DNA of 64,000 bases from Flavobacterium sp. LMO8 (GCF_009495755.1 NZ_WIBJ01000033.1:20848-84847); one strand, 5' to 3'; positions 1 through 8,060 are shown, counted from the first letter of the stretch. Translations and numbers: made by a program. Notes: generated by a model not told the origin, from the letters alone.

Positions 1-976
1 CGGAACGATTGATAATTATAATTATTCAGGAAGAAGTGTTTCGATTGATGCTTTCAATAAATACAATTTCAGCAAGCAAGTATATTTAGTTTTAGGTGCG
101 CAATATCAATATTTCGATATGACGCAAAAAGATGCTTACACTGATGTGGCAAGAGAAGGAGCGAAATTCAATTTATTTGATCCGTATGCAACTTTGGTTT
201 TTAATTCTGAATTTGGTTTGAACATTAACGCAGGAGCACGTTTCAATACACACAGCGAATACGGAAATCAAGTAGTGTATAACTTAAATCCGAGTTATTC
301 TTTCGAGAATTTACCTTTGAAAGTGTTAGCTTCATATAGTACGGCTTTCATAACGCCAAGTTTATATCAATTGTATGGTCCTTACGGAAATTTAGACTTA
401 ACTCCAGAAGAAAATGCTACAGCTGAATTTGGTTTCGAATCGCAATTATTGAATAAAAAGTTAACGATAAATGCGGTTGGTTTTTATAGAGAAGAAGAAA
501 ATACTTTTGGATTCTTTTATAATTCAGCAACATTTGAATCGTATTATATTAATGTTGACGGAACTTACAACGCAAAAGGAGTTGAAGCAAGTGTTCGTTA
601 CACATTATCTGAAAGATTTAACATTGGAGGAAATTATACATTTACTCAAGTTGAAGAGCAATTAAACCGTTTAATTCCAAAGCACAAAGGAAACGTTGAT
701 TTGAATTACAAATTCAAAAGAGGAACATTTGGAATCAATTATCAATTTGTTGATAAAAGAAGTGATGCCTATTATGATTCGAATGTTTGGGCAACACAAG
801 CTGTTAATTTAGCTGCTTATCAGTTGGTTAATTCTAATATTTCTTATGAATTATTACCAAATCGTTTACATGTTTTTGGAACTGTAACGAATATTTTAAA
901 TGACGATTTTCAGGAAGTAATTGGTTATAATACCAGAGGAAGAAATTACAAATTAGGTTTGAATTTTCTGTTTTAG
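1..976 (+). CDS. TonB-dependent receptor, C-terminal barrel (truncated by window edge)
   Basis: The frame is open from base 2, so only the last 324 residues are visible. They form an outer-membrane beta-barrel: alternating polar and aromatic strands, many Tyr and Asn, and a C-terminal strand ending in Phe (KLGLNFLF) as BAM-recognised barrels do. The strand pattern and a closing NTRGRNY segment resemble the BtuB (cobalamin) branch of Bacteroidota receptors. The plug domain, TonB box and signal peptide lie outside the window, so the substrate is inferred only weakly. A hairpin terminator follows, so this is the last gene of its transcript. Confidence 0.8.
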   Translation, partial: GTIDNYNYSGRSVSIDAFNKYNFSKQVYLVLGAQYQYFDMTQKDAYTDVAREGAKFNLFDPYATLVFNSEFGLNINAGARFNTHSEYGNQVVYNLNPSYSFENLPLKVLASYSTAFITPSLYQLYGPYGNLDLTPEENATAEFGFESQLLNKKLTINAVGFYREEENTFGFFYNSATFESYYINVDGTYNAKGVEASVRYTLSERFNIGGNYTFTQVEEQLNRLIPKHKGNVDLNYKFKRGTFGINYQFVDKRSDAYYDSNVWATQAVNLAAYQLVNSNISYELLPNRLHVFGTVTNILNDDFQEVIGYNTRGRNYKLGLNFLF

Positions 977-999
977 ATAAAGTTTAATTATTTGATTTT

Positions 1000-1036
1000 A
1001 AAAGGTTTTGGTATTTATTTATCAAAACCTTTTTTT
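1000..1036 (+). terminator. Rho-independent terminator after the receptor gene
   Basis: An 11-bp perfect stem (AAAAGGTTTTG at 1000-1010 with CAAAACCTTTT at 1023-1033) is followed by a T run. It separates the receptor gene from the sigma-factor operon. Confidence 0.75.
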
Positions 1037-1091
1037 CTTTTTGTAACAAAAATAAATTACATTCGTCTTCATTATAAACCAACTAACTAAA

Positions 1092-1607
1092 ATGAATCAA
1101 AACGAGTTTGTACAGATAATTACTCCTTTTAAGGATAAGTTATTTCGTTTAGCGAAACGAATGCTCGTAAGTACCGAAGAAGCAGAAGATGCTACTCAGG
1201 AAGTGTTGGTAAGGTTGTGGAATAAAAATAGTGCTTTAGAGCAATATAACAGTGTGGAAGCTTTAGCGATGACAATGACCAAGAATTATTGTTTGGATCA
1301 ACTCAAAAGCAAAAGAGCTACAAATTTGCAAATTGTACATGATAATTATCAAGACAAACAAGCAAGTGTTGAAACTCAAATAGAACACCAAAATACGTTG
1401 CAATGGGCAGAAAAGTTAATAAGTGACTTGCCAGAACAACAGAGATTGATATTACAACTTAGAGAAATTGAAGAATACGAATTTTCAGAAATAGCTCAAG
1501 TATTAGAAATGAATGAAACAGCGGTTCGAGTAGCTTTATCTAGAGCACGAAAAACCTTAAGAGAACAAATAGAAAAAGCACATAATTATGGAACTCAAGT
1601 TAGTTGA
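1092..1607 (+). CDS. ECF-family RNA polymerase sigma factor
   Basis: This 171-residue protein has the two-domain layout of a group 4 (ECF) sigma factor. Region 2 (about residues 10-80) contains the DATQEVLVRLW core-binding and -10 recognition helix. Region 4 (about 110-165) contains LPEQQRLILQLREIEEYEF and an HTH ending in VALSRARKTLRE. There is no region 3. The stop codon overlaps the start of the next gene by 20 bp, the usual arrangement for a sigma/anti-sigma pair. Its regulon probably includes its own operon, but no promoter motif for it could be identified. Confidence 0.92.
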   Translation: MNQNEFVQIITPFKDKLFRLAKRMLVSTEEAEDATQEVLVRLWNKNSALEQYNSVEALAMTMTKNYCLDQLKSKRATNLQIVHDNYQDKQASVETQIEHQNTLQWAEKLISDLPEQQRLILQLREIEEYEFSEIAQVLEMNETAVRVALSRARKTLREQIEKAHNYGTQVS

Positions 1608-2031
1608 ACAATTATTAGAAAAATACTTTCAAGGAGAAACTACAATAGCAGAAGAAAAACAATTAAAGGCCTATTTTTCTTCCAATGATGTGGCGCCACA
1701 TTTGGCAAAATATCAATCGCTGTTTGGTTACTTTGAAATGCAAAAAGGAACGCAATTCGAGCAAAAACTTCCATTACAACCTAGAAAACAAAATACAGTA
1801 AAATGGATAGGTATAGCAGCAAGTTTTGTAGTGCTTTTTGGATTGGCAACCTTCTATTTTTATCCATCAGAACCTAAACCTGAAGATTTAGGAACGTATG
1901 AAAATCCAGAAGAAGCCTTTGAAGCTACACAAAAAGCTTTGTTAATGGTTTCAGAACAAGTAAATATTGGCATGGAAAGTGTAGTATATTTAGAAGAATA
2001 CGAAAAAACAAAAAAAACAATTTTTAAATAA
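1588..2031 (+). CDS. Putative membrane anti-sigma factor (small)
   Basis: This 147-residue protein starts inside the 3' end of the sigma gene, which implies translational coupling. The N-terminus (about 1-60) is charged and helical with an EKYFQGETTIAEEKQLKAYF segment, the pattern of the cytosolic sigma-binding part of Bacteroidota anti-sigma proteins. One membrane span follows (about residues 72-90, WIGIAASFVVLFGLATFYF), then a short acidic periplasmic tail. No zinc-binding HxxxCxxC motif is visible, so it is not a ZAS-type anti-sigma. The function is inferred from position and topology. Confidence 0.65.
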   Translation: MELKLVEQLLEKYFQGETTIAEEKQLKAYFSSNDVAPHLAKYQSLFGYFEMQKGTQFEQKLPLQPRKQNTVKWIGIAASFVVLFGLATFYFYPSEPKPEDLGTYENPEEAFEATQKALLMVSEQVNIGMESVVYLEEYEKTKKTIFK

Positions 2032-2038
2032 AATAGAC

Positions 2039-2566
2039 ATGAAAAATTTAGTAGTAGTTATAGCATTTTTAATGGCATCAACAGTTTCTTTTGCACAAGG
2101 AGCTTTTGATAAATTTGAAGATAAAGATGGAGTAGCATCAGTTATTGTAAACAAGAAGATGTTTGAAATGATGAGTAAAGTAAAAGTAGATGCAAAAGAT
2201 AAAGAAATGCAACAATACATGAACTTGCTTAAAAAATTAGACAACTTAAAAGTGTTTACAACTAGCAATACAAAATTAGGTGCCGATATGAAAGCAACTG
2301 TAAATAGTTATTTAAAATCGAACCCTTTAGAAGAATTAATGCGTGTTAATGGCGATGGTAAAAACGTGAAAATTTACGTAAAATCAGGTGCGAATGAAAA
2401 CATAGTAAGAGAACTTTTAATGTTTATTGAAGGAGCTAATATGAAAGATGCTAGTACAGTTGTTTTGTCATTAACTGGAAACTTTAGTTTAGATGAAATT
2501 TCTATGTTAACAGAGAAAATGAATTTACCTGGTGGTGATGATTTGAAAAAAGCTTCTAAAAAATAA
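2039..2566 (+). CDS. DUF4252 domain-containing secreted protein
   Basis: This 175-residue protein has a clear signal peptide (MKNLVVVIAFLMASTVSFA, cut before QGAF). The mature part matches my memory of the DUF4252 family, which is common in Bacteroidota next to ECF sigma factors: a KFEDKDGVASVIVNKKMFEMM start, a KVFTTSNTKLGADMKATVNSY middle and an LSLTGNFSLDEIS end. The biochemical role is unknown. It lies 7 bp after the anti-sigma gene and 3 bp before a second DUF4252 gene, so the four genes form one transcript. Confidence 0.8.
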   Translation: MKNLVVVIAFLMASTVSFAQGAFDKFEDKDGVASVIVNKKMFEMMSKVKVDAKDKEMQQYMNLLKKLDNLKVFTTSNTKLGADMKATVNSYLKSNPLEELMRVNGDGKNVKIYVKSGANENIVRELLMFIEGANMKDASTVVLSLTGNFSLDEISMLTEKMNLPGGDDLKKASKK

Positions 2567-2569
2567 GAA

Positions 2570-3103
2570 ATGAAAAAGTTAATAGTGCTTATTTCGGGAT
2601 TACTTTTACTTTGGAGTTGTGAAGACAAACCTACACTTCAAAAGTATTTTGTAGAAAATACCGAATCGTCAAAGTTTATCGCAATTGATTTAGCGTCAAA
2701 TATCATTAAAACCGATAAAGTTGCTTTATCTGAAACAGAGAAAGCAGCTTTAGAATCGTTCGAAAAAATGAATATTTTAGCTTTTAGAACTGATTCTACA
2801 GATATTACTGGATATGATAAAGAAATCAAAGAAGTAAAAGCTATTTTGAAAGACGAAAGTTATCAGCAATTAATGAAAGCAGGTTCTGGAAACGATGGTG
2901 CGGCTATTTATTTCGTTGGAAATGATGACGAACACATTGAAGAATTTGTTGTTTTAGCTGGAAAGAAAGAAAATGGTTTTGCAGTAGTTCGCGTTTTAGG
3001 AAACGATATGAATCCAACTCATATAATGAATATGCTGACTCTACTCCAAAAATCACAAGTAGATATGGAGCAATTGAAACCCTTGCAACAACTTATGAAA
3101 TAA
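2570..3103 (+). CDS. DUF4252 domain-containing lipoprotein
   Basis: This 177-residue protein starts with a lipoprotein signal (MKKLIVLISGLLLLWSC, Cys17 as lipidation site). The rest is a diverged copy of the preceding DUF4252 protein, with FRTDS and VRVLGNDMNPTHIMNML segments at corresponding places. One secreted and one lipid-anchored DUF4252 protein behind an ECF sigma pair suggests envelope-stress or surface sensing, but no activity is known. It is the last gene of the operon; a strong terminator follows directly. Confidence 0.78.
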   Translation: MKKLIVLISGLLLLWSCEDKPTLQKYFVENTESSKFIAIDLASNIIKTDKVALSETEKAALESFEKMNILAFRTDSTDITGYDKEIKEVKAILKDESYQQLMKAGSGNDGAAIYFVGNDDEHIEEFVVLAGKKENGFAVVRVLGNDMNPTHIMNMLTLLQKSQVDMEQLKPLQQLMK

Positions 3104-3130
3104 AAAAATCCCGCTTCAGCGGGATTTTTT
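3103..3130. terminator. Bidirectional terminator between the DUF4252 operon and crtZ
   Basis: The stem ATCCCGC/GCGGGAT (3108-3114 with 3119-3125) has a TTCA loop and is flanked by an A run on the left and a T run on the right, so it can end transcription from both converging operons. Confidence 0.85.
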
Positions 3131-3572
3131 AGTTTTTATAGTATTTCAATGGAACGATTAACATTCCAAAACATTCACCATGTTCTTTTCCAATATGTTT
3201 GTGATGCATTTTGTGAGCGCGTCTTACGGCTTTAGCATAACGATTGTTTGCGTTTCTAAACAACTTAAAGCGTTGGTGAATAAAAATATCATGAACTAAG
3301 AAATAAGCTAATCCGTAGGCGAAAATCCCTAATCCAATAGCTAATCCTAAATTAAAAATTTCATATTTCCAAAGTAAGAAACATCCAATACTTACTACTG
3401 CATAAAAAATAAAGAAAGCATCATTACGTTCAAACCAAGAATTGTGGTCTTTCTTGTGATGATCGGCGTGCAAGCTCCATAAAAATCCGTGCATGATGTA
3501 TTTGTGACTAAACCAAGCCATAAATTCCATAAAGAAAAAGGTTGTAAAAAAAACCAAAACGTGTAACCACAT
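3129..3572 (-). CDS. crtZ: Beta-carotene hydroxylase CrtZ
   Basis: This 147-residue integral-membrane di-iron hydroxylase adds 3-hydroxyl groups to the beta-ionone rings of beta-carotene, giving zeaxanthin. It carries the His clusters of the fatty-acid-hydroxylase/CrtZ family: HKYIMH, HADHH, HDIFIHQR and HKMHHKH, between hydrophobic spans. The length is normal for bacterial CrtZ. It is the last gene of the crtI-crtB-crtZ series and begins 13 bp after crtB. Confidence 0.92.
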   Translation of the reverse strand: MWLHVLVFFTTFFFMEFMAWFSHKYIMHGFLWSLHADHHKKDHNSWFERNDAFFIFYAVVSIGCFLLWKYEIFNLGLAIGLGIFAYGLAYFLVHDIFIHQRFKLFRNANNRYAKAVRRAHKMHHKHIGKEHGECFGMLIVPLKYYKN

Positions 3573-3585
3573 AATAACAATAGTA

Positions 3586-4425
3586 TTAAATTATATTTAA
3601 TCTGTATTTGACATAGCATCTTGCTAATAATTCTACTTTTTGATAATCAGAAACTCTTATACGCGTATTTTTGATTTCTAAAGAAGGTGTTTTTTGAAGT
3701 TTTTTTAATAACTTTTTATAATATCTATAAGCAGTATACACTCCAAATTTAGCTTCTAAAGGTAAGTTTTTAATACCTTCAAATGCAGCTTCAAAATCAC
3801 TTTCAATATCCGCAATAATTTCTTGTTTTGATTTTTCATCTAAATGATTCAAATCGGTATTAGGAAAATAAGTTCTACTTAATTCTTCAAAATCTGCTTT
3901 TAAATCGCGTAAGAAATTCACTTTTTGAAAAGCTGAACCTAATCGCATGGCTGAATCTTTTAATTCATTGTATTTTTCTTCATTTCCGTTAACGAAAACT
4001 TTCAAGCACATTAAACCTACTACATCTGCCGAACCATAAATATATTCTTGATATTCTTCTGTGGTTTTGTATTCACTTTTACTTAAATCTAATCTCATAC
4101 TTTTCATGAAAGCATCAATCATTTCCTGTGGAATGTTATATTTATTCACAGTATATTGAAATGAATTTAAAATTGGATTTAAACTTATTTGATGTTTTAA
4201 AGCATCTGCTAAATCTTGTTCAAATTTTGAAAAAAGGAATTCTTTATCATAATCATGAAATGAATCCACAATTTCGTCGGCAAAGCGAACAAATCCGTAA
4301 ATGTTATAAATATCTTGTCTAATACTTGGTGCTAACATCTTTACAGCACTAGAAAAAGAAGTACTGTAAGCCTTAGTGACTTTTACACTGCAATCATTAG
4401 AAACTTTGTCAAATAGTGCCTTCAT
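3586..4425 (-). CDS. crtB: Phytoene synthase CrtB
   Basis: This 279-residue enzyme condenses two geranylgeranyl diphosphates to phytoene, the first committed step of carotenoid synthesis. Two Asp-rich diphosphate/Mg-binding motifs are visible: DEIVD near residue 51 and NFLRDLKAD near residue 168. The family segment RTYFP follows the second motif. The gene starts 2 bp after the crtI stop, so the two are probably translationally coupled. Confidence 0.94.
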   Translation of the reverse strand: MKALFDKVSNDCSVKVTKAYSTSFSSAVKMLAPSIRQDIYNIYGFVRFADEIVDSFHDYDKEFLFSKFEQDLADALKHQISLNPILNSFQYTVNKYNIPQEMIDAFMKSMRLDLSKSEYKTTEEYQEYIYGSADVVGLMCLKVFVNGNEEKYNELKDSAMRLGSAFQKVNFLRDLKADFEELSRTYFPNTDLNHLDEKSKQEIIADIESDFEAAFEGIKNLPLEAKFGVYTAYRYYKKLLKKLQKTPSLEIKNTRIRVSDYQKVELLARCYVKYRLNII

Positions 4426-4427
4426 TC

Positions 4428-5888
4428 TTATTGATATTTTTCTATTAAATCTGAAACTAGTTTTCCTGAGATTAAGGAAGGAGGAACTCCTGGTCCAGGA
4501 ACAGTTAATTGTCCAGTAAAATATAAGTTTTTTACTTTTTTACTTTTCAATTTAGGTCTTAAAAAAGCAGTTTGCAGTAAAGTATTTGCCATACCATATG
4601 CATTCCCTTTATATGAATTATAGTCTTTTATGAAATCATTCACGCAAAATGATTCTTTAAAGATAATATTATTTTTTACTTTTTGATTAGTTAATTGTTC
4701 AAGACGTGTAATTATTTTTTCAAAATACAGTTCTCTTAACTCTTTTGTGTCTTCTAATCCTGGCGCTAGTGGAATTAAAAAGATTCCCGCTTCTTTTCCT
4801 TCTGGAGCACAATTCTCATCTGTTTTAGATGGAAAACTAGCGTAAAACAATGGTTCTTCTGGCCATTTTGGATTGTCATAAATCGCTTCGGCATGAATAT
4901 CGAAATCTACATCAAAGAACAAAGAATGATGTTCTACGTTTTCAATTTTCTTATCAAAACCAACATAAAATAAGAGTGAAGAAGGTGCAAATGTTTTACT
5001 TTCCCAATAATTTTCTGAATACTGACGGTAATTTTCATCTAATAAAGTCTCTGAATGATGATAATCTGCACCGCTTAAAATTACATCACCTGTTACAATT
5101 TTATTATTGACTAATATACCTGTGGCTTTTCCGTTGGTAACATCAATCTTCTCTACATTAGCATTGGTTTCGATTTTTACACCTAACTCCCTAGCTAATG
5201 TTTCCATAGCCAATATTACCGAATACATTCCATTTTTTGGATGCCAAGTTCCTAGTCCAAAATCGGCATAATTCATGAAGTTATAAAAAGAAGGTGTATC
5301 GCTTGGTTTTGCTCCTAAGAATAAAACTGGAAATTCTAAAATTTGAACCAATTTAATGTTTTTGAATCGTTTTCGAACATCTTTTTTAATGTTACTGAAA
5401 AATTGATTCACTTTTTTAGCTGTTTCCAAGGTGATTAATTCCATTGGAGATTCACCAGGCCGATAAACTAAATCTTTGATGGCAATATCATAATTACCTT
5501 TAGCTTCTGCCATAAATTGTTCTAATTGCTTACCGCTTCCTTTTTCAATTGATTCAAAAGTGGTTACAATTTCTGGTAAATTATCAGCAATGGTTACAAA
5601 ATCTAAATGCCCAAAGTATACTTGATAAGCTGGAGAAAGTTTTATCAGTTCGTAATAATCAGATGGTTTTTTATTAAAATCACCAAAAAAGCGTTCAAAA
5701 ACGTCAGGCATCCAATACCATGTTGGGCCAATATCAAAAGTAAACCCCTCTTTTTTAAGTTGACGAGCTCTTCCTCCTATGGTACTGTTTTTTTCAAAGA
5801 TTGTAACATCATTCCCTTGTTTTGCTAGATAACACGCTGCAGACAATGATGAAAATCCAGAACCGATTATTATAATTTTTTTACGCAC
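4428..5888 (-). CDS. crtI: Phytoene desaturase CrtI
   Basis: This 486-residue flavoprotein desaturates phytoene stepwise to lycopene. It begins with a Rossmann FAD-binding motif (IIIIGSGFSSLSAA, residues about 4-17) and the GGRARQLKKEGFTFDIGPTW segment. It ends with the family signature YFTGQLTVPGPGVPPSLISG near the C-terminus. The length fits CrtI. A promoter with a possible repressor site lies in the 55-bp gap behind the regulator gene, so crtI-crtB-crtZ can be transcribed separately from it. Confidence 0.95.
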   Translation of the reverse strand: MRKKIIIIGSGFSSLSAACYLAKQGNDVTIFEKNSTIGGRARQLKKEGFTFDIGPTWYWMPDVFERFFGDFNKKPSDYYELIKLSPAYQVYFGHLDFVTIADNLPEIVTTFESIEKGSGKQLEQFMAEAKGNYDIAIKDLVYRPGESPMELITLETAKKVNQFFSNIKKDVRKRFKNIKLVQILEFPVLFLGAKPSDTPSFYNFMNYADFGLGTWHPKNGMYSVILAMETLARELGVKIETNANVEKIDVTNGKATGILVNNKIVTGDVILSGADYHHSETLLDENYRQYSENYWESKTFAPSSLLFYVGFDKKIENVEHHSLFFDVDFDIHAEAIYDNPKWPEEPLFYASFPSKTDENCAPEGKEAGIFLIPLAPGLEDTKELRELYFEKIITRLEQLTNQKVKNNIIFKESFCVNDFIKDYNSYKGNAYGMANTLLQTAFLRPKLKSKKVKNLYFTGQLTVPGPGVPPSLISGKLVSDLIEKYQ

Positions 5889-5897
5889 TTGGTTTAA

Positions 5898-5937
5898 TTT
5901 TGTTTAACAAAAATAACAAAAAAGTTAAACAAAACAA
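5898..5937 (-). promoter_or_regulatory. crtI promoter with candidate CarH-type operators
   Basis: On the minus strand a -7 box TATTTTTG (5915-5908) lies 19 bp from a -33 TTG (5937-5935), the Bacteroidota sigma-A pattern. A perfect inverted repeat TTTTGTT-T-AACAAAA (5898-5912) overlaps the -7 box. A second palindrome GTTAAAC (5924-5930) sits in the spacer. The two centres are 22 bp apart, about two helical turns. Operator function is inferred. Confidence 0.6.
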
Positions 5938-5943
5938 ATATTT

Positions 5944-6843
5944 TTACAAAGTATTTGAAAGTTCTTCTATGCTATTGTAAATATGTATGTTGTTAGGTAG
6001 AGTTTTGGATGTAATGAATTGAGTCATTCTTCCTAATAATAAAACTTCGTGGTTTGTATTTTCAAGTAGTTTCGCTTGCATGTCAACAATATAACTATCA
6101 ATTTCTTCTTGGTTAGGTTCTACAGTTAAATAGCTTACAAAAGTTATCTTTTCATAAGAGTTTTTTAAATCGAACAAACTTTCTGTTGGAATACTTTCTC
6201 CTAAATAGATGGTTTGATAGCCTTTTAATAGAATTTCATAATTTAAGTACATCAATCCTAGTTCATGAACTTCATTTAAAGGGAGGAATAATACAAAAAC
6301 TTTATCCGTTTTAGTAGGTTCAAGAATTTGAACTTTTTCTGTATTTATTAGAAGTTTTTGTTTGATGAGGTAACTTATAAAATGCTCGTGAGCTGGAGTA
6401 ATAGTTTCGGTTTGCCAAAGAAATCCAATTTCTTCCATCAAAGGTATGAAAACAGTGTAAAATACTTCTCTAAAAGATTTTTCGCTTAGTAATTGATTGT
6501 AAGTATTAAAAAATAACGATTGATCAAAATTCATCATCGCCATTTTAAAGGTGCTAATAGCATGATTTTTGGCACTTTTTTCGGAAATAATCTCGTTAGC
6601 CAGTTTGTTAATTTGCTCTTGAGTTAACGAACCAATTTTAGATATTTTATACCCGTAGTTATGAAGTAATACGATGTTTAGTAGTTTTTGAAGATTCTTA
6701 ATGTCATAAGAACGGATGTTAGTATCAGAGCGCATGGGTTCTAAAACATTATAGCGTTTTTCCCAAATACGAATGGTATGAGCTTTTATACCTGAAAGGT
6801 TTTCTAAGTCTTTGATACTGAATACGTTTTTAACATTGTTCAT
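5944..6843 (-). CDS. MerR-type transcriptional regulator with cobalamin-binding domain (CarH/LitR-like)
   Basis: This 299-residue protein is the likely light-dependent repressor of the adjacent carotenoid genes. A MerR winged helix (residues about 8-75, FSIKDLENLSGIKAHTIRIW) is followed by a four-helix B12-binding cap and a Rossmann B12 domain. The cap holds the W-x9-E-H signature (W143, E153, H154). The B12 domain holds E-x-H-x-x-G (E191, H193, G196), whose His would be the lower cobalt ligand. The residue after W143 is Gln144, where Thermus CarH has the His that forms the light-state adduct. The ATG at 6843 was chosen because the -7 box would lie inside a longer reading from 6897. Confidence 0.88.
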   Translation of the reverse strand: MNNVKNVFSIKDLENLSGIKAHTIRIWEKRYNVLEPMRSDTNIRSYDIKNLQKLLNIVLLHNYGYKISKIGSLTQEQINKLANEIISEKSAKNHAISTFKMAMMNFDQSLFFNTYNQLLSEKSFREVFYTVFIPLMEEIGFLWQTETITPAHEHFISYLIKQKLLINTEKVQILEPTKTDKVFVLFLPLNEVHELGLMYLNYEILLKGYQTIYLGESIPTESLFDLKNSYEKITFVSYLTVEPNQEEIDSYIVDMQAKLLENTNHEVLLLGRMTQFITSKTLPNNIHIYNSIEELSNTL

Positions 6844-6858
6844 CTTTTCTGTAAATTT

Positions 6859-6897
6859 ATTAAACAAAAGTATGAAAAAAGATTTGTAAATAATCAA
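6859..6897 (-). promoter_or_regulatory. Promoter of the B12-type regulator gene
   Basis: On the minus strand a -7 box TACTTTTG (6872-6865) lies 22 bp from a -33 TTG (6897-6895). The element TTTTGTTTAAT (6869-6859) overlaps the -7 box exactly as a nearly identical element does at the crtI promoter, suggesting autoregulation. Confidence 0.6.
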
Positions 6898-6916
6898 ATT
6901 ATTTCATTTAAATTTG
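6884..6916 (+). promoter_or_regulatory. Promoter of the divergent secreted-protein gene
   Basis: TTG at 6884-6886 and a perfect -7 box TAAATTTG at 6909-6916, spaced 22 bp, face the gene at 6945. A further copy of the TTAAACAAA motif (6928-6936) lies in the expected leader. The promoter overlaps the -33 region of the regulator gene on the other strand. Confidence 0.6.
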
Positions 6917-6944
6917 TGAAATATAACTTAAACAAATCTTAATT

Positions 6945-7553
6945 ATGAAAAAATTTTTAATGCTAATGTTGTTTGCAGCCTCTTCTTTAACAATGGCTCA
7001 AAAGGTTAAAATTGAAAAAGGTGATTTCAAATTTTTAGCAGGACAAACTGAAGTTAATGTTGAATTTGATTATTCAAATTTGAAATTAATGAAAGAAAAT
7101 TTAACTGAATCTCAATATGTAGCTGAAAGAACCGCAGAATTAAATAAAAAAGCTAAAGGAAACGGTGATTCTTGGGCAAAAAAATGGGAAGCTAGTAAAC
7201 AATTAGCTTGGCAACCTAAATTTACTGAATTAGTTAATGTTGTTTTATCAAAAAAGAAAAAAAATATTAGTTTTCAAGAAGGTTTATCTACTGCAAAATA
7301 TACTTTAATTGTTGATGTTGTTTGGATGTATCCAGGTTATAATGTAGTTATGGCTAAAAAAGGAGCAAAAGTTACAACCGTTTTAAAATTTGTAGAAACA
7401 GCAAATAAATCGAATGTTTTAGCTGAAATTTCAAGTGAAAATGCACCTGGAGATGTTTTTGGTGGATCATTTAGTAATGAAGATAGAATTAGAGAAGGTT
7501 TTGCTAAAACAGGCAAAACATTAGCAGGATTAATTTTAAAGGATTTAAAATAA
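6945..7553 (+). CDS. Secreted protein of unknown function
   Basis: This 202-residue protein has a signal peptide (MKKFLMLMLFAASSLTMA, cut before QKVK). The mature part is Lys-rich, with alternating beta segments (GQTEVNVEFDYSNLK, YTLIVDVVWMYPGYNVVM, TTVLKFVETANKSNVLAEIS). It is probably periplasmic or surface-exposed. I do not recognise the family with certainty. It is divergent from the B12-type regulator and shares its promoter region, so light-linked regulation is possible but unproven. Confidence 0.75.
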   Translation: MKKFLMLMLFAASSLTMAQKVKIEKGDFKFLAGQTEVNVEFDYSNLKLMKENLTESQYVAERTAELNKKAKGNGDSWAKKWEASKQLAWQPKFTELVNVVLSKKKKNISFQEGLSTAKYTLIVDVVWMYPGYNVVMAKKGAKVTTVLKFVETANKSNVLAEISSENAPGDVFGGSFSNEDRIREGFAKTGKTLAGLILKDLK

Positions 7554-7570
7554 TCATACAAAAATAAAAA

Positions 7571-7600
7571 AAAGGGCAATTTTAAAATTGCCCTTTTTTT
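7571..7600. terminator. Bidirectional terminator
   Basis: A 13-bp perfect stem (AAAGGGCAATTTT 7571-7583 with AAAATTGCCCTTT 7584-7596) has A and T runs on either side. It serves the converging genes ending at 7553 and 7616. Confidence 0.85.
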
Positions 7601-7615
7601 TATTTGGTTTAAAAA

Positions 7616-7990
7616 TCAAATATCGTCAAAATCAATATTAGTAAAACTTTCTGCTGATTTTATTTCTTCGTTATCTTCAGCATAAATTTCTCTTTTGAAA
7701 TCTTTTTGGTGTCTTTCTGAAATTACTTCTTCACCTTTTTGGTCTAAAACAAAATCAGTCATTTCATCCAAAATTTCTCTGAAAGCAGCGAAATCTTCTT
7801 TGTACAAATAAATTTTGTGTTTTTTAAAGTGAAATGAACCATCTTCTTCTGTAAACTTTTTACTTTCAGTAATGGTAATGTAGTAATCATCTGCTTTTGT
7901 AGCTCTTACATCAAAGAAATACGTTCTTCTTCCTGCACGCAATACTTTAGAAAAAATATCTTCTTTTTCTAACATGTCATTTTCTCTCAT
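7616..7990 (-). CDS. PUR-family (DUF3276) nucleic-acid-binding protein
   Basis: This 124-residue protein carries a single PUR-alpha-like repeat of the DUF3276 family that is widespread in Bacteroidota and spirochaetes. Recognisable parts are IFSKVLRAGRRTYFFDVRAT, DYYITITESKKF, HKIYLYKEDFAAFREIL and an acidic C-terminal tail. Family members bind single-stranded DNA or RNA as dimers; the target here is unknown. The first Met (MREND) gives the usual family length; a second Met at residue 6 is an alternative start. Confidence 0.88.
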   Translation of the reverse strand: MRENDMLEKEDIFSKVLRAGRRTYFFDVRATKADDYYITITESKKFTEEDGSFHFKKHKIYLYKEDFAAFREILDEMTDFVLDQKGEEVISERHQKDFKREIYAEDNEEIKSAESFTNIDFDDI

Positions 7991-8060
7991 AATCCTACTG
8001 TCAATTAATTAGTGTTATAGCGTCTCAAAAATCTAAAAAAAAATCGGATTAAACAAAAGT

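Noticed and set aside
1990..2268. Minus-strand open frame of 92 codons over the first DUF4252 gene
   Set aside because: It is the antisense shadow of a recognised gene; the Cys/Phe-rich composition and lack of promoter argue against coding.
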